Shown here piece after piece: positions 1 through 7,134 of a stretch of 29,462 nucleotides of DNA. A model generated the notes under the pieces. That model was not told the DNA's origin. It saw only the letters and a program-made list of their open reading frames with translations, and made no database searches. Positions within the stretch are counted from its first letter, which is position 1. Every line of letters begins with the position of its first letter. Source of the stretch: a virus. The stretch spans positions 1 to 29,462 of the IMG/VR virus record IMGVR_UViG_3300034198_006027; one strand, given 5' to 3'. The position numbers and the translations under genes were made by a program.

Positions 1-87
1 CCGTAAAAAGTAAGCGTGTAGGAGTTAGGTTGTCCGTTTTTTAGTTGCGACTTTTCCATTTGGATTTTACCCCTGCGGAAAAATGTC
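1..87. repeat. Terminal direct repeat, left copy (circular overlap)
   Basis: These 87 bases are identical to 29376-29462. Both copies lie inside one tail-protein gene whose reading frame continues exactly when the two copies are merged. The simplest reading is a circular assembly whose ends overlap by one k-mer length. That would mean a circularly permuted or circularising phage genome of about 29,375 bp. A true short terminal repeat is possible, but would fall oddly in the middle of a coding gene. Confidence 0.95.
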
Positions 88-335
88 ATATCTATTTCAA
101 TATATCCGTCTAAGCGTTCTTGGTAATTGATTGAACTATTAACCGCGTTTTCGTAAAAGTATTCCCATACCGCGTTATTACGCGCGCTCGTAGGTATTGT
201 GAACGACTGCGAAAAGTCGGTGTAGGTTTTACTAATATCCTGAATGTTTTGAATCGTAGAATTTACTTCGATTGTTTCATCCGAGAATAAATCTAACTCC
301 CTACCTTCTACAAAAATTCTTACTTGCCTTTTCAT
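1..335 (-). CDS. Large tail protein, N-terminal part (gene crosses the circle junction)
   Basis: This is the true 5' end of the gene that fills 27329-29462. The ATG at 335-333 overlaps the stop of the preceding tail gene as TAATG, the usual coupling in this genome. The start is MKRQVRIFVEGRELDLF, and the frame stays open to base 1. It continues without a break from the right end of the window once the 87-base repeat is merged. The joined gene is 2,382 bp, 793 residues. The N-terminal segment contains a DISKTYTDFSQSFTIP stretch that I associate with tail-tip or baseplate-like proteins of Bacteroidota phages. An annotation that ignores circularity would lose these roughly 90 residues and choose a false internal Met start. 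Confidence 0.9.
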   Translation of the reverse strand, partial: MKRQVRIFVEGRELDLFSDETIEVNSTIQNIQDISKTYTDFSQSFTIPTSARNNAVWEYFYENAVNSSINYQERLDGYIEIDMTFFRRGKIQMEKSQLKNGQPNSYTLTFY

Positions 336-1420
336 TAGATAACATTATTTATAAGGTCGGTTAAACTTTCGAATTCCAAAGGATAATTTATTTGTTTCGT
401 ATTTATGTTCTTTTGTTTTTCAAGTTCCTTCGTTTTCATTTTAACGGGCATTCCATTTAATAAAATTCGTTCGCTTAAAAGTAGTTGTTGAAGATTATTC
501 GAAAAAGTTTCGTCAACCCAACCCGTGTTAACTCGGTAAGATATTATCCCATTCGTGTTAAATGTTTGTCGTTGGTTTAAGTCGGGGTTGTAACTTACGA
601 ACGGATTCGAAAATTCTTGCATTAAGTTAAACTCGGTTGATGAAGTTGCTAAACTTTCATAGGAAGCCTTAAACATAAATTCACGTTGCCAAGCGCCATA
701 CTTATTTATGAAATCTATTACAACGGGTTCGTATAAACATTCTTCGATAGGATAAAACGTAGATTCCCAAACAACCGCCGAACCTAATTTAATTCGTAAG
801 ATATTACCCGTTAAATAGTATGCAGGTCGAACCCTATAAAGATTATAAACATTACTTGAAGCAATCGTATACGAATGCGTTAAACCCGTTTGAAGTTGCT
901 CGTATTGAACTGTGTAACCCGTTGGTAAATAAGCCGTAAAAGTTCCCGCGCGTTCAAGTGGATTAACTGAAGGATTGTTATTTGCGTCCGCCCAATAAAA
1001 ATAATTTTGTTCGTTAAGGTGGTAATTCTCTAACTGCATAGGATTCATACCTTCCGAATAATAGCCATAGCCGTCAAACGCTTGGTAAGTTAACGTATCT
1101 AACAAAACGTAAGTGGTTAGCGCAAGTTTATAGCGTTTAATTTGAACCATTGTATATTGTTCCGTACCCAATAAAGCGTTATCCGTTGCGTAATTGTTTA
1201 CAAAATTATTATGGTTAATTGCTTCCAATAAATACGGAGAAACGTTATAAAGCGTTTGCGTATTGTTGCTTGCAGGAATCAATTTTTGTAGCGTGTAAGT
1301 TGGCGAAGTTGGCGGGGTTGCTCCGTTCGGATAAATGTAAAGTTCGACTTTACTTCCTGATTGCCCTACTTCGTTAACCTCAATTATAAACGGGGAACGT
1401 GCGTAAATGTTAGTAGCCAT
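335..1420 (-). CDS. Minor tail structural protein (361 aa)
   Basis: A 361-residue protein rich in Asn, Tyr and Thr with beta-type sequence throughout, as in structural tail proteins. It has no signal peptide or enzyme motif. It lies between a gp10-like protein and the 793-residue tail protein, and overlaps the latter's start by TAATG. It also overlaps the upstream gene by about 11 bases. Position, size and composition suggest a distal-tail or tail-tip component acting after the chaperone and before the tape measure. The last 40 residues are lysine- and glutamate-rich and less beta-like. I recognise the general type from Bacteroidota siphophages but cannot give a named family. Confidence 0.7.
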   Translation of the reverse strand: MATNIYARSPFIIEVNEVGQSGSKVELYIYPNGATPPTSPTYTLQKLIPASNNTQTLYNVSPYLLEAINHNNFVNNYATDNALLGTEQYTMVQIKRYKLALTTYVLLDTLTYQAFDGYGYYSEGMNPMQLENYHLNEQNYFYWADANNNPSVNPLERAGTFTAYLPTGYTVQYEQLQTGLTHSYTIASSNVYNLYRVRPAYYLTGNILRIKLGSAVVWESTFYPIEECLYEPVVIDFINKYGAWQREFMFKASYESLATSSTEFNLMQEFSNPFVSYNPDLNQRQTFNTNGIISYRVNTGWVDETFSNNLQQLLLSERILLNGMPVKMKTKELEKQKNINTKQINYPLEFESLTDLINNVI

Positions 1421-1943
1421 AGTTCTTAAAATTTTCTTTCATTATTGTATCGAATGTTTCTTGCGCTTCTAATCCGTAAGCGTCTATTAATTCGTTTGGT
1501 AAGTTCTTAAATGCGTACTTAAATGGCTTGGTAAAGAACATCGAAGGCTTTATTCCTTTATTCCATATCGAACGCGTTATAATCATAGCCGTAGCGTTAG
1601 AACTTATGAACCTTCCTTTTTTATCTCGGAATTGAATTCGTCTTTGCTTAACCCACTTTTTAATACCTTGAGTTAAACCGCCTTTTTTTCCCGTTCCCGA
1701 ACCAAACTTAAAACCGCTTAAACTTCTTCCGCTTCGTACCCCTCGAACTCCTTGGTCTTGATAAAATCCGTATTCTTCCATTTCAAAAAAGAAACGAATT
1801 GAGTTAGGCATTACCTTTATTTCTGCGCCTAAAGATTGTTTTAGTTTTCCTGAAGCATTTTTACTGCGTAAGTTACTTTTCGCCTTAGCTATTACATAGT
1901 CGCGAAATTCCTCGAGTGCTTTAAGTTGTAGTTCTTTGTCCAT
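1410..1943 (-). CDS. HK97 gp10-like / minor tail or head-tail joining protein
   Basis: A 177-residue protein starting MDKELQLKALEEF. A TTG two codons upstream is possible, but the ATG overlaps the preceding stop as TAATG and is preferred. The first ~30 residues are helical. Then follows a YGFYQDQGVRGVRSG segment with a basic Gly/Ser/Lys region (about residues 60-95), reminiscent of HK97 gp10-type proteins, in which a Tyr/Gly/Val motif follows an N-terminal helix. Those proteins act at the head-tail interface or as tail-completion factors. Neighbours are a tail-completion-like gene upstream and a minor tail protein downstream. Family placement is by motif memory only. Confidence 0.6.
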   Translation of the reverse strand: MDKELQLKALEEFRDYVIAKAKSNLRSKNASGKLKQSLGAEIKVMPNSIRFFFEMEEYGFYQDQGVRGVRSGRSLSGFKFGSGTGKKGGLTQGIKKWVKQRRIQFRDKKGRFISSNATAMIITRSIWNKGIKPSMFFTKPFKYAFKNLPNELIDAYGLEAQETFDTIMKENFKNYGY

Positions 1944-2398
1944 TAACAAATAGTCATATCGTTAGGGAAGTCCACGTCGAAAGTCATCGCCCAACCCGCT
2001 AAGTAGTTTTCAAAGCGTTCTACAAAAGGTTCGCAAGTAGGCGCACCATTTAATTGGTAAAGGTTGTCCCATATATTTCCGTGTTTAAGCATTTCAAACG
2101 CTCGGTTCAAAATTGCTAACTGCGTGTTAAGTACGTCTATTTCGTTATCCGAAGTTTCAAACTTTGTAGTTGGTTCTTCTTTTCTTTGGCTTACGTTATC
2201 CATAGCCATTAACGTTACATTCGCAGTCATTACGTTGTCATTAAACGTAACTTGGTTTACCATTATATGAACCAACGGGAATAAGTTTTGTTTACCTAAG
2301 TCCACGTTAAAAATTGAACCCTGCGTAATGGTGTTCACTAACGGGTCGGCTGTAAAGTGGGTATTAAGTTCGTTTAGTAATGAGTAGTAACCATTCAT
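1943..2398 (-). CDS. Tail completion / neck-like protein (151 aa)
   Basis: A 151-residue protein with N-terminal helix (MNGYYSLLNELNTHF) and a FPLVHIMVNQ segment followed by beta strands and an MDNVS motif. This pattern is common in small tail-completion or tail-terminator proteins of Bacteroidota phages. Its ATG overlaps the stop of the upstream -1 frame (ATGA), not the 0-frame stop of the chaperone gene. This is independent support for the frameshift product being real. Exact role (tail terminator versus minor tail protein) is inferred from position between the chaperone and the gp10-like gene. Confidence 0.6.
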   Translation of the reverse strand: MNGYYSLLNELNTHFTADPLVNTITQGSIFNVDLGKQNLFPLVHIMVNQVTFNDNVMTANVTLMAMDNVSQRKEEPTTKFETSDNEIDVLNTQLAILNRAFEMLKHGNIWDNLYQLNGAPTCEPFVERFENYLAGWAMTFDVDFPNDMTIC

Positions 2399-2670
2399 TT
2401 GTTATTCTTTTTTATTTCCATTAATTCGATTTCGTTTTTTTCGGCTTCGAATGTGAGATAGGTAAGACACTTATATAATCCGTATTTAGTAACTTCGTCG
2501 TATCTTGTAACATCGCCTTTAGCGAGTCCATAGATTGAACTATACCAACCCCACTTTTTTCCGAATTGAGTTCTTGCGCTAAAGTCGCTTGTTCGGTCTC
2601 GTTCATCTTCGTCAACTCCGTCTCTAAATAATTTAGGGTAGCGCTTAATAACTCGCTTCCTAAAGTCCAA
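2395..2670 (-). CDS. Tail assembly chaperone -1 frameshift extension (T-like domain)
   Basis: An open frame of 91 codons that overlaps the 0-frame by 250 bases and begins at a TTG within the T9 run, with no ATG. It therefore most likely has no independent start and is made as a fusion: residues 1-163 of the chaperone plus these 91, about 254 residues. The translation is protein-like. The segment FGKKWGWYSSIYGLAKGDVT and the following DEVTKYGLYKCLTYLTFEAEKNEIE resemble the C-terminal T domain of Bacteroidota phage tail chaperones. Its TGA overlaps the next gene's ATG, as at other gene borders here. Confidence 0.75.
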   Translation of the reverse strand: MDFRKRVIKRYPKLFRDGVDEDERDRTSDFSARTQFGKKWGWYSSIYGLAKGDVTRYDEVTKYGLYKCLTYLTFEAEKNEIELMEIKKNNK

Positions 2671-3158
2671 AAAAAAACCGAAGCCGAAATCGCTACGTCC
2701 ATAGGCGCGAATTTCATTAACTCGCCGTATTCTCCTGCGCCTGTATATTCGATTATTTCGTATTTTTCCCCGTCTTTAATTTTAATTGGTCGGTACATTA
2801 CCGCCATTGCTTTGTGGAAATCGTCCCACTTCGACAAATAGTTATCCAAGTCGACGTACTCCCCGAAACTTATATTCTCAAGGTCGGTAATAAATCCAAA
2901 CTCAAGGTCTTTAATCTTAAAGGTAGGTTTGAACTTTGGCTTTTCCGCGAATATATTTTTGAAGTGAATAATTAAGTCGTTAACGCTTGTTAGTTTCATT
3001 TTAACAACGTCCTTTAGTTCTATACCGCAAAATATCTCAATCATTTTCTGCGCGATAAATTCTTCGTCGTTGGAAGATTGCTGCAACTTCAGGAACTTTT
3101 GATAATTCATTAAAGGGATTTCACTAATTGAACTTGGTACGGTTATTTCTAACTTCAT
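2421..3158 (-). CDS. Tail assembly chaperone, 0-frame product (G-like)
   Basis: A 245-residue soluble protein. Residues 1-163 form the presumed chaperone domain, with a conserved-looking block ISFGEYVDLDNYLSKWDDFHKAMAVMYRPI around 96-125. At codons 161-164 (GTT TTT TTT TGG) there is a run of nine T on the coding strand, a classical -1 slippery context. Without slippage the protein continues 82 more residues, ending in a Lys/Ser-rich tail. With slippage it switches to the frame that ends at 2395. In lambda-type siphophages the equivalent G and GT proteins hold the tape measure during tail assembly. Position among tail genes upstream of the tape measure fits. No enzyme motif is visible. Confidence 0.72.
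   Translation of the reverse strand: MKLEITVPSSISEIPLMNYQKFLKLQQSSNDEEFIAQKMIEIFCGIELKDVVKMKLTSVNDLIIHFKNIFAEKPKFKPTFKIKDLEFGFITDLENISFGEYVDLDNYLSKWDDFHKAMAVMYRPIKIKDGEKYEIIEYTGAGEYGELMKFAPMDVAISASVFFWTLGSELLSATLNYLETELTKMNETEQATLAQELNSEKSGVGIVQSMDSLKAMLQDTTKLLNTDYISVLPISHSKPKKTKSN
2669..2678 (-). promoter_or_regulatory. Programmed -1 ribosomal frameshift slippery site
   Basis: The coding strand reads G followed by nine T and GG. In the 0-frame this is GTT TTT TTT TGG, so both tRNAs can re-pair after a -1 slip on T-TTT-TTT, giving TTG GAC in the new frame. Both frames stay open well beyond this point. I did not establish a downstream stimulatory structure. Confidence 0.72.
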
Positions 3159-3168
3159 ATTTATTAAA

Positions 3169-3351
3169 CTATTTATTCGTGTTTTTGTAATTCATAACGT
3201 GTTCGTGCGCCTTAATAAGCATATCAAAGTGCGCTGTAAATCGTGCCATATTGTTAAACACTATTCGAACGCGTTTGCCCGTTCGTTCCTGAATGTAAGA
3301 TTCTACTCGAGAAATCATTACTTGTAAATCGTTAGTTTTATCGTATTGCAT
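3169..3351 (-). CDS. Small hypothetical protein (60 aa)
   Basis: A 60-residue basic protein, mostly helical in appearance (VMISRVESYIQERTGKRVRI), with two His-containing segments near the C-terminus. It overlaps the end of the terminase gene by 14 bases and ends 11 bases before the chaperone start. It is therefore co-translated between packaging and tail genes. I do not recognise a family. The position could suit a head-tail or packaging accessory factor, but nothing in the sequence proves it. Confidence 0.65.
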   Translation of the reverse strand: MQYDKTNDLQVMISRVESYIQERTGKRVRIVFNNMARFTAHFDMLIKAHEHVMNYKNTNK

Positions 3352-4498
3352 AGCTTCCGTATGTTGCGCCTATTCCCAAAGTTTCCATTTCGTGGTATCT
3401 TAAAGCGTCTATTGCGTGATTATTAAAGTCGATAGGTTTCCTTAAGCGTCTTCCCGTCTTGTCGGTGTCCCAAATATACGAACGAAGTTCTTTGATTAAA
3501 TCCACACTTTGATTAGTTACTAAATAATCTTGTCGTTGCATTACGTCTATTCCGTAGTTAATTGAATCCTTACCCTTGGTTACTCCTTTAATCGTTATAC
3601 CTAATCGTCTTATTTCCTCTATACTTTTAGGCTCGGAAGAATCCGCATATACTATTACGTTTTTTGGTAGGCGCTTCGCTATTTCGCTATTTACTAACCC
3701 GTTTTGGTAAACAATTTCGTTTACTATTCTTTGCCCGTTGTATGCGTAAATTTCAATTATCGCGGTAGGGTCGTTTGTATATCCAAAGTCAAGTCCTATC
3801 CCTAACAACCTTGCTTCTTTTGGTATCGTGTCAATTATCTTCCAATTACTGAAAACAACCCCCTCGAGCATTCCAAGTTGACCTTCCCCGTAAACCTTCC
3901 ACCAATTAGCCCAATAAGAACTCGTCTTTGCTTTGTCTCGGTTCTTTTCTATTTGTTCTACTATTGATTGGTCTAACGCTTCGTTATCTTTGTATGTAAG
4001 AATTAAGAAGTCCGAGTCGGGTTCGTCTTTTAGTTCCGTATGAACCCAAAATTCGTTAGCAGGGTTAAAGTCCAAATAAACTTCCTTCCGTGTTCGAATA
4101 GCCAACTCATTATAAGCGTCAAAGGTTACATTATTACATTCGTTTATGTAAAGAATGTCGCGCCTTGCTCCACGGAGTTTACTCGAATCGTCTGCGGAAA
4201 AGAATTCGATTACCGAACCATTTGCGAACTCATAACGAAGTAACGACTTGTTAAACCTATCCTCGAAGAATCTGCCCGTCCATTTCATTATTTTTAAGAA
4301 ATCCTTTAACGCACCCCGCCTTAAGTGCGGGATTGTTTCTGCAACTACACTTATTTCTATTCCGTGTATTGATAACGCCTTATTAATTAGCACCGCTAAA
4401 ATTGAATAAGTTTTAGAAGCCGAAGTTCCGCCTTGAATAATCTTAACGCGGTTCTTAAGTCCGAGAACCTTATTCGTTGCGGTTGTCCTCTTGAACAT
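3338..4498 (-). CDS. terL: Terminase large subunit
   Basis: DNA-packaging motor, 386 residues, with ATPase and nuclease domains. The Walker A-like site is GGTSASKT (23-30), a common terminase variant. Walker B is ILYINE (115-120), ending in the catalytic Glu. The RNase-H-like nuclease domain shows LGIGLDFGYTNDPTA (Asp237), VIVYADSS (Asp286) and HAIDALRY (Asp364), a plausible acidic triad. The start overlaps the end of the small-subunit gene by 29 bases. The enzyme would translocate DNA through the portal and cut concatemers. At 386 residues it is at the short end for TerL but contains both domains. Confidence 0.96.
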   Translation of the reverse strand: MFKRTTATNKVLGLKNRVKIIQGGTSASKTYSILAVLINKALSIHGIEISVVAETIPHLRRGALKDFLKIMKWTGRFFEDRFNKSLLRYEFANGSVIEFFSADDSSKLRGARRDILYINECNNVTFDAYNELAIRTRKEVYLDFNPANEFWVHTELKDEPDSDFLILTYKDNEALDQSIVEQIEKNRDKAKTSSYWANWWKVYGEGQLGMLEGVVFSNWKIIDTIPKEARLLGIGLDFGYTNDPTAIIEIYAYNGQRIVNEIVYQNGLVNSEIAKRLPKNVIVYADSSEPKSIEEIRRLGITIKGVTKGKDSINYGIDVMQRQDYLVTNQSVDLIKELRSYIWDTDKTGRRLRKPIDFNNHAIDALRYHEMETLGIGATYGSYAIR

Positions 4499-4805
4499 CG
4501 GGGAATAAAGGAATTTCTATATTTGTTTGTTCGATTTGCTGAACGGGTGCGCCATAACCGCTATCCATTAACGCTTTGTATGCGTTTACATCGCCTTCAC
4601 GCGCTTTTTTAATTAGCGCCAAGGTCATTAGGTCTTCTTGGCTCATTGTTTCGTTTTCTCCTGTAATTGGGTTCTTTAAGTTTTGATTAACTTCCAACCA
4701 TTGCCGTGCTATTGTGCTTCGGTTCTTACTACCCTTTGGTCTTCCTGCGGGGTTTCCGCTTTCGCCTTTTTCCCACCTTGGTTCTATTTGTCCTTTGCCT
4801 GCCAT
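4470..4805 (-). CDS. Small terminase subunit-like protein (DUF5681 type)
   Basis: A 111-residue protein opening with a basic segment KGESGNPAGRPKGSKN (about 14-29), the signature of DUF5681 proteins found immediately upstream of phage TerL genes. A helical middle (LMTLALIKKAREGDVNAYKALMDSGYG) follows, then an acidic tail. Small terminases bind the packaging site and regulate TerL. Adjacency and the 29-base overlap with TerL support the call. There is no obvious helix-turn-helix, so DNA recognition would be by the basic N-terminus. Confidence 0.75.
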   Translation of the reverse strand: MAGKGQIEPRWEKGESGNPAGRPKGSKNRSTIARQWLEVNQNLKNPITGENETMSQEDLMTLALIKKAREGDVNAYKALMDSGYGAPVQQIEQTNIEIPLFPDVQEDNRNE

Positions 4806-4813
4806 TTCGTTGC

Positions 4814-5086
4814 TTATTCGTTGTTTTTTACAAAATAATCAAATTGTTTTTTTACGCAACTTGATAATTCAATATATGTTTGTTTATGCTCAGGAAAAGT
4901 ATGTATTGCAAAATGACTTTCACTTAACAAAAATAACGCCGTATATCCCATTGGTTCAAAATGCTTTTCAATTACATCTAAAACACCAAAACCGCTTTTA
5001 TTAAGTAATAACATATATTTATCAAATAATATACTAGGATTAGTTTCATCTATCCAACTTGAATAATTATACATTTGTGCTTTCAT
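4814..5086 (-). CDS. speH: Minimal S-adenosylmethionine decarboxylase (pyruvoyl type, class 1B-like)
   Basis: A 90-residue protein with the hallmark segment LLSESHFAIHTFPEHKQTYI (54-72) and ELSSC (73-77). In SpeH enzymes the chain self-cleaves before the Ser of ESH to form the pyruvoyl group. Here this is Glu56-Ser57. The other catalytic residues are also present: His62 of IHT, Cys77, and Thr49 at the upstream Ser/Thr position. The family is usually 115-135 residues; this one lacks most of the region after the Cys. Activity would make decarboxylated AdoMet for polyamines, or simply deplete AdoMet. It follows a methyltransferase gene that uses AdoMet, overlapping by 20 bases (8 if Met5 is the start). 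The region is much more AT-rich than its neighbours, suggesting acquisition. No spermidine synthase is seen. Confidence 0.85.
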   Translation of the reverse strand: MKAQMYNYSSWIDETNPSILFDKYMLLLNKSGFGVLDVIEKHFEPMGYTALFLLSESHFAIHTFPEHKQTYIELSSCVKKQFDYFVKNNE

Positions 5087-6326
5087 CTACTTCTATTTTT
5101 GGAAATATATTTTTAATTTCTTTTGTGTTTCCTTTGTAAAATACTAAAACATTTTGATGACATTTGCCAATCTTTCTATGCTCCATAAACCTACCTACTC
5201 TTTGCGGTAATGTTCCAATACTTTCAATTAAAATTAATTCATTATACAATTTCATTCCGTTTTTAATAAAAATACGTTTAATATCATCTATAAAATTATA
5301 GTAGTATCCGTCTTTATCTCGTACGTCTCCAACCGTAATAACTGCAAATCTATTTTCTTTTAAACATTTTACGGCTTTACTAAAGGCATCTTCTATTATT
5401 TCTATAAATTCTTCGTAAGTGTCTTGATTGCTTGCATCGTTTTCTAAATCTGAATAAACTTCCAAATCAAAGTAAGGCGGACAACTAAATAATAAATCTT
5501 GTGAGTTTTCTTTAATATAGTTTAATACATTTCTTCCGTCATCGCATATATAATTTGCATTAAAACCTTTTACTCTTGCATTATTTAAATCGGCTTGTTC
5601 TTTTCTTAATTCAATACCTGTAAATTTATTGCCTAAATAACTACTAACATAACCAAAAACTGTATCACCTGCAAAACAATCAAACGTATTACATTTTTCA
5701 AGTCCAAACCATTTATTTGTGATTTCGGCTAAAACAGGGTCAAGTATTGAAACTCCGTTATTCATTTCCGCCATTATACTTCCATTTGCTAAAGTATTTT
5801 CTCTACTTTCACCGTTATCGTTAATTATTTCTTTCCAATAACGTTTTCTATCATTCCAATAACCCTGCCTTGTATCTAAAATTGTAAAAGGAGGTATTAA
5901 AAAAGTTTCTTGAAGTTTACCGTGTGCAATTACTTCTTTATCTACTTCTTGAATGCTTAAATCAATAGGCAAGTCTAATCCCCAATCCTCTAACTTATCA
6001 GCATCCCATTCATTAGCTAAAGTATCCCAATCCCATTCCCCAAACCCTACGTTATCCTTTACTATAAATTCGTCTTTTTGTTCGCTTGTAAGGTCGTTCG
6101 CCCTAACTATTGATACTTCGGTATAACCTGCTTCTTTAAGTGCCTTAAAACGCATATTTCCACCCAAAATAATGTTATTCTCATCCACTACTATTGGACG
6201 AAGTTCTAACATTTGTGGAAAATCCTTAATTGATTTGACTAATTTATTAAACTTTTCGTCTTTAATTAACCTTGGGTTCTTCGGGTTTGATTTAATTTCC
6301 GATAGTTTTACTTTTTCTATTTTCAT
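5067..6326 (-). CDS. ParB-like domain / DNA methyltransferase fusion
   Basis: A 419-residue protein in two parts. Residues 1-120 are ParB/Srx-like, with SNPKNPR (13-19) and LGGNMRFKAL (54-63). Residues ~140-400 are an AdoMet-dependent DNA methyltransferase: FDCFAG (215-220) as AdoMet-binding motif I, an acidic residue at Glu239, and SCPPY (281-285) as catalytic motif IV of the N6-adenine/N4-cytosine type. The TFLIPPFTILDTRQGYW stretch before it is typical of phage ParB-methylase fusions. It likely modifies phage DNA to resist host restriction; target unknown. The start overlaps the HAD gene as ATGA. Base composition is clearly AT-richer than flanking genes. Confidence 0.9.
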   Translation of the reverse strand: MKIEKVKLSEIKSNPKNPRLIKDEKFNKLVKSIKDFPQMLELRPIVVDENNIILGGNMRFKALKEAGYTEVSIVRANDLTSEQKDEFIVKDNVGFGEWDWDTLANEWDADKLEDWGLDLPIDLSIQEVDKEVIAHGKLQETFLIPPFTILDTRQGYWNDRKRYWKEIINDNGESRENTLANGSIMAEMNNGVSILDPVLAEITNKWFGLEKCNTFDCFAGDTVFGYVSSYLGNKFTGIELRKEQADLNNARVKGFNANYICDDGRNVLNYIKENSQDLLFSCPPYFDLEVYSDLENDASNQDTYEEFIEIIEDAFSKAVKCLKENRFAVITVGDVRDKDGYYYNFIDDIKRIFIKNGMKLYNELILIESIGTLPQRVGRFMEHRKIGKCHQNVLVFYKGNTKEIKNIFPKIEVDESTNV

Positions 6327-6754
6327 ATTATTGCTCCTATTCCTGTTAATTTTCTTACAACATCAATGTTATTATCGTAGTGAGTAACTATTCCGAGTTC
6401 TTTTACTTTTTCAATTTTACCTTCGTTTGAACCCATTGCGTAAACTCTGCCTACGGGAATTCCTAATTCGTTTGCTTTAGGTAACATTCCGTCTTTATTT
6501 TGACGTGCGGAAATAATATAAACTTCTGCGCCTTCGTTAATTAGTTGTTTCGCTTTTTCGTAACCTCGTTTAGTGCTTAAAGTTCCGTCGAAGTCGAACG
6601 AAATCTTTTCCCCTGCTAATTTTGTTTTGAATGCGTCTTGGCAAACTGCATAACGTTGGTCCACATCGTATTCCTCGGTCATTTTAGAATCCGCCATACA
6701 ACGTTGGATGAATTCTTTTTCGGTTTCGTTATTCGTTGGTTGTGGTATCGGCAT
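6323..6754 (-). CDS. HAD-family phosphatase fused to a phage N-terminal domain
   Basis: 143 residues. Residues 1-45 (MPIPQPTNNETEKEFIQRCM... with EEYDVDQRYAVC) resemble the short RCM/QR.AVC segment often found at the start of phage head-maturation proteins. Residues 50-143 are a small haloacid-dehalogenase-like phosphohydrolase: FDFDGTLS (Asp54 nucleophile, Asp56), ISAR (Ser82), a Lys around 113-116, and HYDNN (Asp127). The reaction would be phosphate-monoester hydrolysis; the substrate cannot be told. The gene overlaps the upstream gene by 26 bases and the ParB-methylase by ATGA. It could serve nucleotide metabolism or DNA-end processing. Confidence 0.75.
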   Translation of the reverse strand: MPIPQPTNNETEKEFIQRCMADSKMTEEYDVDQRYAVCQDAFKTKLAGEKISFDFDGTLSTKRGYEKAKQLINEGAEVYIISARQNKDGMLPKANELGIPVGRVYAMGSNEGKIEKVKELGIVTHYDNNIDVVRKLTGIGAII

Positions 6755-7127
6755 TTTGTTCGGCTTTATAAACTGCGTAAAGTTGATTAAGTTTATTTAC
6801 GATTTCACGTAAGCAAGAACCGCACGAAGTTGGTTGTACTCGTTCGTGTAAAACTCGGTTGTAAATCTTTAGTAACTCCCGTTGTTCGCTTGGACTTACG
6901 CTACTACGTCCACGATTGTAAAAAGTATCTAAATATGCGTATTCGTCTTCCGTTAGGCATTCGGGTTTTTTATAGCGCCAAAGTTCATTTAGTTTTGCTT
7001 TGCGTTCATCGCACCCGCAATCTTCGCCCATTACCCACTTGGCAACTTTTGCTATTCCTGTAACTTCTAAAATGTTTTCGACGGTGTCTCCTAAACCTTC
7101 GGCTTGTTTTTTTCTTGGTCTTGCCAT
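6729..7127 (-). CDS. Conserved phage hypothetical, Cys-containing (132 aa)
   Basis: A 132-residue protein starting MARPRKKQAEGLGDTVENI. It contains two cysteine pairs, CGC (57-59 region, GEDCGCDER) and CGSC (about 102-105), which could bind a metal or form disulphides. I associate the N-terminal block with proteins recurrent near packaging genes in Bacteroidota phages. Mostly helical; no enzyme motif. It begins eight bases after the sigma-like gene ends and runs into the HAD fusion, so it belongs to the same transcript. Role unknown. Confidence 0.7.
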   Translation of the reverse strand: MARPRKKQAEGLGDTVENILEVTGIAKVAKWVMGEDCGCDERKAKLNELWRYKKPECLTEDEYAYLDTFYNRGRSSVSPSEQRELLKIYNRVLHERVQPTSCGSCLREIVNKLNQLYAVYKAEQNADTTTNE

Positions 7128-7134
7128 AACTTAT

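Noticed and set aside
1947-1949. TTG start for the gp10-like gene
   Set aside because: The ATG at 1943 forms the TAATG overlap seen repeatedly in this genome, so it is preferred.
4040-4243. Plus-strand 67-codon frame within TerL
   Set aside because: Antisense to clear terminase motifs; it has no start context or neighbours on that strand.
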